From: Profftia sp020342455
GTDB lineage: Bacteria > Pseudomonadota > Gammaproteobacteria > Enterobacterales > Enterobacteriaceae
Direction of reading: 5' to 3'
Length of the DNA: 64,000 nucleotides
NCBI RefSeq assembly: GCF_020342455.1
Contig: NZ_CP080506.1
Coordinates: forward strand, 1-64,000
A program made the translations under genes and the position numbers. The notes beneath the pieces were generated by a model. The model was not told the origin of the DNA. It saw nothing but the letters and a program-made list of their open reading frames with translations, and searched no databases. Below are positions 33,839 to 44,819 of this stretch, in pieces; position 1 is the first letter of the stretch; each line of letters begins with the position of its first letter.

Positions 33839-34159
33839 TTAATAATCTTTTTTTATTTTAACTAAAAAACCTTTATTATCAAAAGTTATAGTTAATATGC
33901 GTTGAGACATAACTGCATGACCTAACTGCTGACGAAATACATAAAACCATGTACTACTACCAAATGGATCTTGTATTATAGGGGTACCTAAAGTATATAT
34001 AACTTGTTCCTGTGTCATTCCTATGTAAATTTTGTCCATGTCAGTCTTAGTAATATAGTTTCCTTGGTTGATATTAGAATAATATACTAACTGTTTAAAA
34101 GTTGAACATCCTATAATAAGTATTATTATGGTAGTTGATATAAGTATTTTTAAATACAT
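33839..34159 (-). CDS. bamE: Outer membrane assembly lipoprotein BamE
   Basis: A small lipoprotein of the BAM complex that inserts beta-barrel proteins into the outer membrane. The 106 residues include a signal peptide ending in the lipobox LIIGC, with the acylated cysteine at residue 18. The BamE fold follows with INQGNYITKTDMDKIYIGMT, TLGTPIIQDPFGSSTWFYVF and RQQLGHAVMSQRILTITF. Both the DPFG and WFYVFRQQ signatures are intact, and only the variable C-terminal tail is short. In E. coli the order is nadK-recN-bamE on one strand; here nadK and bamE keep that order but recN is gone. It implies a functional outer membrane. Confidence 0.95.
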   Translation of the reverse strand: MYLKILISTTIIILIIGCSTFKQLVYYSNINQGNYITKTDMDKIYIGMTQEQVIYTLGTPIIQDPFGSSTWFYVFRQQLGHAVMSQRILTITFDNKGFLVKIKKDY

Positions 34160-36786
34160 GGTAATTTAATACCTTTATAATATTTAGTGAATCACTGTGG
34201 TTTATATTATAAATATATAAAGCACCTAATATTGCTTACTAATACATTTTAGTTTATTCTTTTAATTAAAATAAAAATATATTATTACTTAATAAAAACT
34301 TGCCAATTTTATAGTAACAATAAATATATACTTATATCTTTTTTCTATAATGCTAAAGCTAATGAAAATTATAGATCTTATTATTAATAACAGTAATTTT
34401 TTGCTAGTTAGAATTAATTACTATAGTGTGACAATTATTCAAATATTTATATACATACTTATTTTAATAGATATTAATAATATTATCATCAATCTTACAT
34501 AACTAGAGAAAATAAAAGGCATATAAGGTATTCAATCAATAATATTTAATTTCACTGGTATGTATAATTATTACAAGTCTAAGGGTAATATTAATTAAAT
34601 TTCTTTTTATGAATAAAATTAAGATATTAGTGTATACAAATACTTTATTTAATAAAACACAATTTTTGAGTAGTTATATACTTAGAATAGTAGTAAATAT
34701 TTTAAGATAGTAACTATAGACATATAAAATTTTTAAAAAATAATCTTCAATATCATTCATTAAGATAATAATGATATTTATCATATATTTATACTTAAAA
34801 ATATATTAATTTTAGTAATAATAAGATCGGATATATATGTGGAGTTATTTATTTTTTCTAAGCACAGTAATGATTTAATATATCAAATTAATTATACATT
34901 CATAATAAATATCTTTTTTATATTAATAGTATATTTATATTGTAGCTATTTATAATATCCATTTAATGTAAACAAAAAATCAGTAATATATTTTTAAATC
35001 TATAAGTAAATAGTATATTAGTACTAATAAAATTTATAGACAATATAGAAATATGTTTCTATATAAACTGCAATAAACCTAAATATAGAATAATAAACTA
35101 TCTATAGAATCTTGCGATGCATCTTATTTGTTGTGATGATTAATATCATAGTTAAATTACTACACATCTTGCAATGTAATAACCTAAATATTGCTTATTG
35201 ATAAATATCAATACTACATATATAGTTAATATGTTAAATATAAATAATATATGCAAATATAAATTATATTATCAAATTTTTAATATTATAAAATATAATA
35301 TATTTAGATTTTAATATAAATTATTCTATATAATTTTATATTAAAATTATATAGAATAATTTTGCTTTTAATAATATTCACAACTATACTAGTAGTATAG
35401 TAATTATCTTTTAAAATTCAAGTTTTTTAAAAAATTTTTATATTCATTAGTTAGTTAACTAATAGTACCAAACTAGATTTTATAATATAATCATATGCAA
35501 TAACACTCTTACTTAAAGTATTTATACTATGATAATCACGAGCATCATAAATATTAAATTATTTAGTACACGTGAAGTATATAAAATATATAATTTTGCT
35601 GAATGATACAATAAATAGTTGTATCTTATTATTTTAATATAAATATATATGTAAGTTTTATTTAAAACTACCAAATGTTACAATTAGAATACAAGTACTA
35701 CATATATTTTTATATATAAGATAGATCATCTATAGTTATTTAATAATAATATTATTATTATTCATTTTCTTTAGTATAAAAGTAGGCAAAATTGACAATA
35801 TATAATAATTTAATTTTATAAATTATGTCACATTAAATTTCATAAAAAGGATATATACTTGAGTGTGGTAGTATTTTATGATAATTTAATTAAATTAAAT
35901 AGTCTTTAATATATAAAAGAAATAATTAGACTTAAAACAAAGTTTTATAATATAGTAGACTAAAGCTTGTATAAAATTTTTATATAAAAAATATTAAGAA
36001 AACGTTATGAGTAATTAAAAAGATACTAATTAAAAGAATATTTTATATTATTAGGTTTACTTATAATAATTACATAAGATAATAATAAAGGCTACTTAGA
36101 TTATTAAATAATACTAATAAGTATATATTATTGTAATAATCAATATATCATAAAAAATGCTTATTTATTGGATTTATAATATTGTGATTTATAGTGTTTT
36201 AAGGTAATTTTTATTAAAATAAATACATAAACAGTTAAAATACTTTGTTTTATATAAATTTTAATATTTAATATGTAATAAATAAAGTTATAAAAACTAC
36301 ATAAAACATTTATTTAGATAAATAATACAAAATATAGATACATAATAATATAAAATCATTAAAAATAATACATATAAACTAATATTGTAATAACTATGCC
36401 ACACCCAATATTATATATGTTCTAAACAAAATAAATATAAATAATATTTCTAATGATTAATTTAAAAATATTTATTTATGAAAACAGTTAAGTTGTTATC
36501 ACAATAACATACTAATCTTTGATTATAATTAATATAGTTATATTATTATATAAACTATCCATATAGTTAAGATATATAAATATACTTTATAAATCTTAAA
36601 TAATAACAATCACCCTTTAATTATTTTATGATAGCATTAAGATATCTAAATATATAGAATATAAAAGATTCTAATTATAATATCAATTCTATTGAAACAC
36701 TAAGTGGTGATATAGTAGTCTTATTTTTAATAAATAAAATAAATATTTTTTATAAATAATTACTAGTTATGGGAATTTTATTTTTA
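34160..36786. other. Gene-free slot of the missing recN
   Basis: Between bamE and nadK, where enterobacteria carry recN (about 1.7 kb), there are 2.6 kb of AT-rich sequence with no readable coding trace. The DNA was thus eroded in place rather than cleanly deleted. The only structured element is the 21-bp hairpin at 35318-35362. Confidence 0.6.
35318..35362. repeat. Perfect 21-bp inverted repeat, 3-base loop
   Basis: Arms 35318-35338 and 35342-35362 are exact complements around TAT, followed on the plus strand by TTGCTTTTAA. Only two G-C pairs are in the stem. It lies more than 1 kb from any gene within the lost recN slot. Confidence 0.75.
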
Positions 36787-37665
36787 TTAGAAAAGTTTTT
36801 TAGACCACCCCAATTTAGTACTTAATATATTAAAATAGTTATAGTCTTTAGGATGTATTAGCTCCAAGTAAAACTCACTACGCTGAATTAATACATCTTC
36901 ACCTGGCTTGATCGATAAAAAAATTTGACCATCGCAATTAATTGCAAGATCGTTACTAAAATTATTAAAACGTAGATTTATTTGGCTATTACCATCTATT
37001 ACTAAAGGTCTTGATGAAAGTGTATGCGGAAACATTGGTACTAAAGCTATAGCATTTAGCATAGGAGTTAATATTGGTCCATCGGCAGATAAAGAATATG
37101 CTGTAGATCCAGTTGGCGTCGAGATAATCAAACCATCTGATCGCTGTGAAAAAGCAAAATTTTCATTAATATATACCTCAAATTCAATCATATGAGCTAC
37201 TCTTCCAGGATGTAAAACTACTTCATTTATTGCAGTACAAGTATATTTTGATATATTTTCTCTACGCAATTGTACTTCAAGCAAAAAACGATGTTCACTA
37301 ATATATTCCCCTCTCAGAACATCTAACAGCTGTTTTTTAACATTATCGGGGTTAAGATCAGTGAGAAATCCCAAGTTACCTTTATTTACACCAATAACTT
37401 TAATATCGTATCCCGCTAAAATTCTTGCAGCACCTAACATATTACCATCACCACCGACCACAATAGCAAGATCGGCCTGTTTACCAATATCTGCTAAACT
37501 ACCTGTAACTACATTTACTAATTTAAGATGATGTATAATTTGTTCTTCTAAAATAACAGAATAACCCTGACCTATAAGCCAGTAAAATAGCATCTCGTGC
37601 ACATCCATCGCTGATGGATGTCGAGGATAACCAATCAAACCTATACATTTAATTTTTTTATTCAT
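36787..37665 (-). CDS. nadK: NAD kinase
   Basis: Phosphorylates NAD to NADP, the sole source of NADP for biosynthesis. The start is ATG 37665 (MNKKIKCIGLIGYPRHPSA), preceded by an AAGGAT ribosome site and matching E. coli MNNHFKCIG; the open frame extends 26 codons further upstream without family support. The 292 residues keep GGDGNMLGAAR (about residues 72-82), NKGNLGFLTD, AINEVVLHPG and SDGLIISTPTGSTAYSLSADGP, and the C-terminal LIHPKDYNYFNILSTKLGW. The gene is divergent from grpE, 125 bases away, as in E. coli, so the two promoters face away from each other in that gap. Confidence 0.97.
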   Translation of the reverse strand: MNKKIKCIGLIGYPRHPSAMDVHEMLFYWLIGQGYSVILEEQIIHHLKLVNVVTGSLADIGKQADLAIVVGGDGNMLGAARILAGYDIKVIGVNKGNLGFLTDLNPDNVKKQLLDVLRGEYISEHRFLLEVQLRRENISKYTCTAINEVVLHPGRVAHMIEFEVYINENFAFSQRSDGLIISTPTGSTAYSLSADGPILTPMLNAIALVPMFPHTLSSRPLVIDGNSQINLRFNNFSNDLAINCDGQIFLSIKPGEDVLIQRSEFYLELIHPKDYNYFNILSTKLGWSKKLF

Positions 37666-37790
37666 ATAATATATCCTTACTAAATATAATTTAATAATTC
37701 TACTAATACATACTTCTCTTGCATCGTAAAATTTTATCCCCATAATAATAAATTAAGTATAGAGATAAATACTAAACCGTGGAGAATTTT

Positions 37791-38408
37791 ATGAGCAATA
37801 AAGAACATAATATATCGCATATACAAGACTCACAAAAAATAGAAAACGGACAGGGTCAACAACAAGTAATATCTCAACCTAATGCTGTAAACACAGTATC
37901 AGCATTAGACGAGCATAATAAACTTATTACTGAATTAGAAAAAAAGTTACAAGAATCATCTCAACGTGAACGTGACTATTTTCTTCGTTCTCGCGCAGAA
38001 ATAGATAATATTCGCCGTCGTACCGCGCAAGATCTTGAAAAAGTACATAAATTTGCCTTAGAAAAATTTACTAATGAACTCTTACCAGTTATCGATAATT
38101 TAGAACGGTCAGTTGAACTAACTGGAAGTTCTAACCTTAATATAGTAACCATGATCGAGGGTCTTGAATTAACCCTAAAATCTATGCTAGAAGCTATACG
38201 TAAATTTGGTGTAGAACAAATTAATACAGTAAACGTTCCGTTTAATCCAGAAATACATCAGGCTATGACTCTAATTGAATCAGATCAACATGAACCAAAT
38301 CATGTTATGATGGTTATGCAGAAAGGATACACTCTTAATGGTCGTTTAATACGTCCAGCTATGGTTACAGTATCTAAAGTTAAATCTGATGAGGAACCAA
38401 AACAATAA
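37791..38408 (+). CDS. grpE: Nucleotide exchange factor GrpE
   Basis: Releases ADP from DnaK in the Hsp70 folding cycle. ATG 37791 (MSNKEHN) is the start because a GGAGA ribosome site lies 7 bases upstream; the GTG at 37779 would place that site inside the gene. The 205 residues comprise a polar N-terminus, the long paired helix (about residues 50-120, with RERDYFLRSRAEIDNIRRRT) and the beta domain with PEIHQAMTLIES and MMVMQKGYTLNGRLIRPAMV. No clear heat-shock promoter could be picked out in the 125-base gap shared with nadK. It converges with ung. Confidence 0.97.
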   Translation: MSNKEHNISHIQDSQKIENGQGQQQVISQPNAVNTVSALDEHNKLITELEKKLQESSQRERDYFLRSRAEIDNIRRRTAQDLEKVHKFALEKFTNELLPVIDNLERSVELTGSSNLNIVTMIEGLELTLKSMLEAIRKFGVEQINTVNVPFNPEIHQAMTLIESDQHEPNHVMMVMQKGYTLNGRLIRPAMVTVSKVKSDEEPKQ

Positions 38409-38455
38409 AAAAATTATTAACTTAATAATGTTTAATTTAAAATAGTCTCTTAATA

Positions 38456-39139
38456 CTATTTTTCCGGTAAAAAGGGTTGCCAATTAATAGGTTTTTTATT
38501 TTGTTCTAATAGAAAATGATTAGTCTGTGAAAAATGATGACAACCTAAAAAACCGCGATATGCTGACATTGGAGATGGATGGGACGTTTGTAAAATTTGA
38601 TGAAGATGACTATTAATAATATTACTTTTTTTTTGGGCCTGTACACCCCAAAGAAGAAATATAATCCCTGAACGGTATTCATTCAGAGACAATAACACCT
38701 TATTAGTAAAAGTCTCCCATCCTAATTTAGCATGTGAATACGGTTTACCGCACTCAACGGTTAATATGGTATTAAGAAGTAATACACCTTGATCAGCCCA
38801 ACTTTTAAGATAACCATGCTTAGGTATTTTAAATCCTTCAATATCATTATAAAGTTCTTTATATATATTTATGAGAGAAGCAGGTACAGGAGTACCTGGA
38901 AGCACAGAAAAGGATAATCCATGGGCTTGATTTAGCCCATGGTAAGGGTCCTGCCCTAGAATGACTACTTTAACATCATGAAAAGCGGTAAATCGAAAAG
39001 CATTAAATATATCTTTCTGCAATGGATAAATAATTTTACCAGATTGACGCTCAAGAGTAACGAAATTCAAAATTTTATTAAAATAATACTGTTTTTTCTC
39101 AATACCAATAACATCGTGCCAGTTTAATGGTAAAGTCAT
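38456..39139 (-). CDS. ung: Uracil-DNA glycosylase
   Basis: Removes uracil arising from cytosine deamination or misincorporation, the first step of base excision repair. The 227 residues contain the catalytic water-activating motif GQDPYHG near residue 62, with its Asp, LLNTILTVECG, and the DNA-clamp motif HPSPMSAYRGFLGCHHF with its His. Retention is notable, since C-to-T change is the main driver of AT bias. The gene ends 47 bases from the grpE stop in convergent orientation; these neighbours are not adjacent in E. coli, so a rearrangement joined them. Confidence 0.97.
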   Translation of the reverse strand: MTLPLNWHDVIGIEKKQYYFNKILNFVTLERQSGKIIYPLQKDIFNAFRFTAFHDVKVVILGQDPYHGLNQAHGLSFSVLPGTPVPASLINIYKELYNDIEGFKIPKHGYLKSWADQGVLLLNTILTVECGKPYSHAKLGWETFTNKVLLSLNEYRSGIIFLLWGVQAQKKSNIINSHLHQILQTSHPSPMSAYRGFLGCHHFSQTNHFLLEQNKKPINWQPFLPEK

Positions 39140-39809
39140 GATTAATACCTTTTTAATTTTAAAATTATTAATATGTAGGTAATTACAGTATACTTAATAA
39201 GTATAGTAGTAGGGTTAATTTCAACTACTATAAGTCATTAAACTATTAATACATAGTAGTTTTAATTAAATATAAGTAAGATTATTGTAATAATCTTACA
39301 TTAGCATGATAATGTAAGATTAATATTAAAATTAATAAATATCTATGCACTTATATTTGAATTATTAATATTACTCCAACTTCTATGTAATTGATTAATT
39401 TATAATATACCTAAAATATATAGTATCATTGCAATGATACTTAATAAAATAACTTGTACGGTTTATAAACATTATAAAAATATACTAAGATATAGTAGGT
39501 ATATACATGTATAATATGAAGAATATATTTAATAATAAAATATTAATACTCACATAATTAAAGTAATAATAATTATAAAATATATAAAAAACCGCTTATT
39601 TAAGATAATACTACGAAATTAGTATAGGTAATAATTTATAGAATAAATAAGGTATTTTACAATTATAGATCAAATAATAATTTTAATAGGAATATTAAAT
39701 TATATAATTTTTATTATACGTCCTAATATATCTCAATATTATTTTTCTAATAAAATTATATCATTTTAATAATACTAAGTATTTTATATTACAGGTTAAA
39801 TATTCTTAT
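39140..39809. other. Divergent spacer between ung and dnaB with competing hairpins
   Basis: This should hold the promoters of both ung and dnaB, but none is clear among many AT-rich -10-like strings. The region 39276-39322 carries two mutually exclusive perfect hairpins. The rest is featureless. Confidence 0.55.
39276..39322. repeat. Two mutually exclusive perfect hairpins sharing one arm
   Basis: Hairpin 1 pairs 39276-39286 with 39289-39299 (11 bp, loop GT). Hairpin 2 pairs 39291-39303 with 39310-39322 (13 bp, loop GCATGA). Bases 39291-39299 belong to both, so only one can form in an RNA at a time. The element lies 137 bases upstream of the ung start and 490 upstream of dnaB, so it could be in a 5' leader of either. 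The layout resembles attenuators, but no T-run follows on either strand. Confidence 0.6.
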
Positions 39810-41222
39810 ATGTTAAAAAATAAAGCCACTAGTAAAAATAATAAAATAACATATGATATGCAAATGGATAGACTAAAAATACCACCACATGCAATAGAAG
39901 CAGAACAATCTGTATTAGGTGGATTGATGTTAGATAATACACGTTGGGATAATGTAGCTAATTATATAGTTGCTAAAGATTTTTATAGTCATCCACATCG
40001 TAGAATATTTAATGAAATGAAGCGTCTATTAGAAATGAATAGACCAATAGATTTGATCACACTAGCTGAATCATTAGAGCAGTGTGATGACTTAGAATCT
40101 GTTGGTGGATTTGCCTATCTAGCAGAACTTTCAAAAAATACACCTAGTGCATCTAATATTGATGCCTATGCAGATATTGTACGTGAACGTGCAGTGGTAC
40201 GTGAAATGATATTAGTTGCTAATGAAATAGCTGACGCCGGTTATAAACCTCAAGGACGTAGTAGCGAAGATCTATTAGATTTTGCAGAATCAAGAGTATT
40301 TCAAATTGCAGAAAACCGCGCTAATAAAGATGAAGGACCCAAAAGTATAGATCGTATTTTAGAACAAACTGTTGCGCGTATTGAGCAGCTTTATCAAACA
40401 CCATACTGCGGTGTAACCGGTATTGATACTGGCTATCAAGAACTCAACAAGAAAACCGCTGGCCTACAGAAATCAGACCTTATTATTATAGCAGCCAGAC
40501 CATCAATGGGAAAAACAACATTCGCTATGAATATATGCGAGAATGCTGCTATGACTCAAGTCAAACCAGTGCTTATTTTTAGTTTAGAGATGCCAGCCGA
40601 ACAAATTATGATGCGTATGTTATCTTCATTAGCACGGGTGGATCAAACTAAAATTCGTACAGGTCAGCTAGATGATGAGGATTGGGCGCGTATTTCAAGT
40701 ACTATGGGTATTCTTCTAGAAAAACGCAATATATATATTGATGATTCACCAGGACTAACTCCTACGGAGATACGTTCTCGTGCACGCCGTATTTTTAGCG
40801 ATCATAATGGACTGAGCCTTATAATGATTGATTATCTACAATTAATGCGTGTACCCTCTTTATTAAATAATCGTACATTAGAGATAGCAGAAATATCACG
40901 TTCTCTTAAGGCATTAGCAAAAGATCTTCAAGTTTCAGTTGTGGCGTTATCACAACTTAACAGATCTCTAGAGCAACGTGCTGATAAACGTCCAGTAAAC
41001 TCTGATTTGCGTGAATCTGGTTCTATAGAACAAGACGCTGACTTAATTATATTTATCTATCGTGATGAAATTTACCATGAAAATAGTGATATGAAAGGTA
41101 TGGCGGAAATTATTTTAGGAAAGCAACGTAATGGACCTATAGGCACAATATTACTGACTTTTAACAGTCAGTTTTCACGTTTTGATAACTATACGGGACC
41201 TAGGTATAATCATAAAAAATAA
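39810..41222 (+). CDS. dnaB: Replicative DNA helicase DnaB
   Basis: The hexameric 5'-3' helicase at the replication fork, loaded by DnaC and bound to DnaG primase. The 470 residues match E. coli (471). The N-terminal domain IPPHAIEAEQSVLGGLMLDN is followed by the linker and the RecA-like C-terminal ATPase with Walker A ARPSMGKTTFAMN (about residue 230), Walker B LIMIDYLQLM and the DNA loop LSQLNRSLEQRADKRP. Arginine-finger region FIYRDEIYHENS is intact. No strong ribosome site precedes the ATG. A 19-bp hairpin begins at the last base of the stop. alr, next in E. coli, is missing. Confidence 0.97.
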   Translation: MLKNKATSKNNKITYDMQMDRLKIPPHAIEAEQSVLGGLMLDNTRWDNVANYIVAKDFYSHPHRRIFNEMKRLLEMNRPIDLITLAESLEQCDDLESVGGFAYLAELSKNTPSASNIDAYADIVRERAVVREMILVANEIADAGYKPQGRSSEDLLDFAESRVFQIAENRANKDEGPKSIDRILEQTVARIEQLYQTPYCGVTGIDTGYQELNKKTAGLQKSDLIIIAARPSMGKTTFAMNICENAAMTQVKPVLIFSLEMPAEQIMMRMLSSLARVDQTKIRTGQLDDEDWARISSTMGILLEKRNIYIDDSPGLTPTEIRSRARRIFSDHNGLSLIMIDYLQLMRVPSLLNNRTLEIAEISRSLKALAKDLQVSVVALSQLNRSLEQRADKRPVNSDLRESGSIEQDADLIIFIYRDEIYHENSDMKGMAEIILGKQRNGPIGTILLTFNSQFSRFDNYTGPRYNHKK

Positions 41223-41261
41223 TCCAAGTTATCCAGATTATCTAATCTGGATAACTTGGAT
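41222..41261 (+). terminator. Terminator-like hairpin directly after dnaB
   Basis: A 19-bp perfect stem (41222-41240 with 41243-41261; TCCAAGTTATCCAGATTA-type arm) starts on the final A of the dnaB stop codon. It has unusually many G-C pairs for this DNA and a minimal loop. The following CCCCTTAG is not a T-run, so it may protect the 3' end as well as terminate. Confidence 0.7.
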
Positions 41262-42629
41262 CCCCTTAGTAATCTAAATAAAGTTTTAAGAAGAGGAGGG
41301 AGGGTATATTTCTTCATAAGAAGATAAAATTAATATTAATAAGATGCATTAATCATGATAATTATATTAATATTTTAGAAAAATTAAGCAATATGACTAA
41401 TAATTCTAATTTGTTATCCATATATGTTATAAATCTTTTAAAAATTTGAAGGAGATACCTAAATTAAATTATATAAGTATTACTGAAATATATGATTATT
41501 TTAATAAACTTATTCTATTTTACTAGAATAAGACTATTCTTTAGTTATATTTAAAAAAATTATACCCTTCTATAAAAGTTAAGTTTTATTTATTGATAAA
41601 ATAATTAATTACTAGTCAGTATTATAAATAAAATAGTTATTTATTGTGGAGATGCTATTAAATATATAAATACATGTAATATAATTTATTTTATCTTTTA
41701 GTATGTTTTTTGTTAAAATAAACTTCAGTAGTTGTCTTAGAATTAAGATATTACAAAATAATTATTTTTTTCAATTATGCAATATTTATATTACATTAGT
41801 TTTTTACTAAAACTAATTGTAGTTTTATTTTAATATAGGTAATAAGATACCTATCTACTCATATTATTTTCTTCTTTGTCTATTAAAATATATTATTCTC
41901 GTTTAGTTTTTCCTAACTACCGTACTAATTATATTTTGTTAATTATAGATTGATCGTATACATTTCTAATAAAAATAAACTATTATTATTTTAATAGAGG
42001 TTTAGATATTATATCTAGATATAAGTGATATTTATATAATATAAGCATTTATACTAATAGATAATAGGGATAATTATATGTATTGATAATAATTTATTAA
42101 AATATAAAAAGTTATATCTATGTACTATATTTGTAGTGAAAAATATTATTTTTTTTAAACTAATTACATTTTTAATGTATTTATCTAAAGGGCTATTATA
42201 ACAAATATTGCTATTTCTTATACGTTATTTATTCGCTATATTAACTAATAAATAATCTAAATGCATATAAAGTAATATTAACTATCTACTAACTTTAGGG
42301 GGGTATTATTATCTATAACATAAAAATAATTTATAGATATATATAATTTAAATATTTAAGAGTAGCCAATATATAATGAATTAATTATATATTAAAGTTA
42401 ATTAATATTATTTCTTAAATTATTAGATTTAAACTAGATATTTTATAATTTTAAATTATTAAGCTTGATTTAAATTTAAAATTAGAATTATTATATAATA
42501 TAATTTTACTAAGATCTTTTTTATAAGATTCATTAAGGCATTTTAAGAAAATTATTATGTTTTTATCAATAACGGGTATATTTAAATTTTAATTATTTTA
42601 CTAAAATATAAACATGATACTTAATCATA
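41262..42629. other. Gene-free AT-rich region between convergent dnaB and dinF
   Basis: No gene recognised. A purine-rich patch lies near 41290-41305. An orphan Shine-Dalgarno GAAGGAGAT at 41448-41456 has no ATG behind it, and a G6 run sits near 42298-42303. No readable pseudogene. Confidence 0.6.
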
Positions 42630-42645
42630 TTAATATATATGATTA
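42622..42645 (-). terminator. Possible terminator overlapping the dinF 3' end
   Basis: Arms 42637-42645 and 42622-42630 pair perfectly over 9 bp around a 6-base loop that contains the stop region of dinF. On the minus strand the stem is followed by AGTATCATG, without a T-run. The stem is AT-rich, so chance is possible. Confidence 0.35.
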
Positions 42646-43970
42646 TCACTTTTCTTAAACCATGTACCATGAAACCAATGATATTGCCAAAATATCCAAA
42701 GAGATAACCCTCGTAATGATAAAAATACTGCTAATGCTAACCATAAACCATTATTACCTAGCCACGGTAAGGTAAGGAGTGTAAGACCATAACCAGTGAC
42801 CGATATAGCCATACTATTACGCATATCTCCTCCACGTGTAGCACCAATAAACATACCGTCTAATAAATAGCACCATACTCCTAAAAACGGCAAGATAATC
42901 TGCCATGGTAGATAATAATTAGCTAACTCTTGTATATCCGAAAGAGAAGTTAGTATTGTAATTATATATCTACCACATATAGCATAAAATAGAGAAAAAA
43001 AAATAGCTATAATTCCAGCCTGTCTACATGCTGCATACCATATATTTTGTATTCTTAGGATATCGCGTACACTACAAGCCTGCCCTGAAAATACCTCTAC
43101 TGAGTATGCCAAACCATCTAAAACATAAGAAGTACAGGATAATAAATTCATAAGTACTGCATTAACTGCTACTACTGTATGACCCATGCGTGCACCTAGA
43201 ATGGTTAAAGATAAAGGACATAGTTGTAGCAATACAGAACGTAACATGATATCACGATTAAAAGATAGTAATCTATACCAATTACCGTACCATGCATTAT
43301 GGAAAAATCTCCAGTATAGACCACGAACTTTTATCGCATGAAATAAAAATCCTATTCCTAAAAAAAAAGTTATATAATCAGCAATAGTTGTAGCACTGGC
43401 AGTACCAACCACTTGCCAATATAATCCCCTTACAAACCATAAATTTAATATTATATTAATAATATTACTGAAGACTAGTAAAATAACGGGAGCACGAACA
43501 TATTGAACACCAAGTAACCATCCTAAAATTACTAGGTTAGCTAAAGCTGCCGGTGTACCAAGTAAACGTATACGCATAAATATACAAGCTTGTTCTAGTA
43601 CATCATTATGTTCACCAATAATACTTAGTATACACTTTATAAGTGGTTCACGCATAATAATTATTATTATACCTGTAGCTATAGCTAATAACATAGGTTG
43701 TACTAATGCACGAGATAGAGCATTATTATCTAATACTGCAAATGCTTTAACAGTTAATCCGGTAGTACTCATGCGAAAAAAAATTAGTGACATAAACAAA
43801 AAAGAAGTAGCCATAGTTCCTATAGCTACACCACCTAAATACATATTACTGTCTAGATGACCAATAACTGCTGTATCAACTAAACCTAATAATACAACAG
43901 AAATATTAGAAAGTATGATAGGTAATGCTAAGCTCCATATTTCTTTATCAGTCTGTCTAAATAATTTCAT
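42630..43970 (-). CDS. dinF: MATE-family transporter DinF
   Basis: An inner-membrane Na+ or H+ coupled exporter of the MATE family with 12 hydrophobic segments over 446 residues. It matches E. coli DinF rather than NorM: SLALPIILSNISVVLLGLVDTAVIGHLDS at the start, cut by small changes, then LGWLLGVQYVRAPVILLV, FNRDIMLRSVLLQLC, GARMG and LPWQIILPFLGVWCYLLDGMFIGATR. In E. coli dinF follows lexA in an SOS operon; lexA is not here, so SOS control is probably lost. dnaB, a few genes from dinF in E. coli, is also its neighbour here but faces it. The substrate in a symbiont is unknown. Confidence 0.92.
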   Translation of the reverse strand: MKLFRQTDKEIWSLALPIILSNISVVLLGLVDTAVIGHLDSNMYLGGVAIGTMATSFLFMSLIFFRMSTTGLTVKAFAVLDNNALSRALVQPMLLAIATGIIIIIMREPLIKCILSIIGEHNDVLEQACIFMRIRLLGTPAALANLVILGWLLGVQYVRAPVILLVFSNIINIILNLWFVRGLYWQVVGTASATTIADYITFFLGIGFLFHAIKVRGLYWRFFHNAWYGNWYRLLSFNRDIMLRSVLLQLCPLSLTILGARMGHTVVAVNAVLMNLLSCTSYVLDGLAYSVEVFSGQACSVRDILRIQNIWYAACRQAGIIAIFFSLFYAICGRYIITILTSLSDIQELANYYLPWQIILPFLGVWCYLLDGMFIGATRGGDMRNSMAISVTGYGLTLLTLPWLGNNGLWLALAVFLSLRGLSLWIFWQYHWFHGTWFKKSDNHIY

Positions 43971-44132
43971 ATTTAATCTAGTCTCTAATATACTGACTAC
44001 TAACTTATTAAGTACTAAATCAGGAGTTTATTACCTAATAATTCCACTATAAATATTGCCAATAAACAATAAAATATTTTAGCTATAAATTTATTGATTA
44101 ATGCAGTATAAATTCCAAGAATTTGATCTTTA

Positions 44133-44211
44133 AATATTAAATTATAAGATTCTTAAATCTTATGATTTAATATTACATTATATACGATAGTAGTGGTATA
44201 TAATGTAATAT
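44133..44211. repeat. Two overlapping long hairpins
   Basis: Hairpin 1 pairs 44133-44151 with 44156-44174 (19 bp with one T-G wobble, 4-base loop). Hairpin 2 pairs 44170-44185 with 44196-44211 (16 bp, perfect, 10-base loop). They share 44170-44174, so the ends compete. The element lies about 165-240 bases upstream of the dinF start and could be in its 5' leader. Confidence 0.65.
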
Positions 44212-44819
44212 ATATATTTCATATTCAAATGTTATGTTATAATTTTGCTTATCCAAAATATTCTATATATAAATAATATAACTTAATAATAGTATTATTA
44301 TACTATCTCATATAGTAATTACAGCTAAACTAATATTGCTATTATATCTTACTATCAATTATAAAATAAAATTTCTTGTAAAATATATGTAATATTGTAC
44401 ATAATAATTAAATAATCATGTAATCTCTAAGGTTTATATACATATAAAGTAAAAGTTTAAATAAGTTTTAGATACCTAAAAAATATTTTGTTTAATAAAA
44501 TTTACCTAAAATATATTGTTTTATTTAAAAAGAAAGAATTTATTGATAATATATTACATCACTAATCTTTATATAACATATAAGTTTAATATTAAATGAA
44601 GTTAGTTTATCCCTAGCAATAATTCTTTATAAATATATAATATAAATAAGATATATAGTTTATTCTTACTAAGACCAATAGTCTTAACTACTACAATACT
44701 AATTTAGTATAAAATTATTTAAAACTAGATAATATTTTATTTAATAATTACTATACTTATAGCTATATAGTGGAATACTTAAAGTAATATACACTTACTA
44801 AGTAAAAACACTTTAAATT

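Noticed and set aside
38881..38942. Two G-C-rich hairpins (38881-38898 and 38919-38942) inside ung
   Set aside because: They fall on conserved codons of the catalytic region, so the symmetry follows from the protein sequence.
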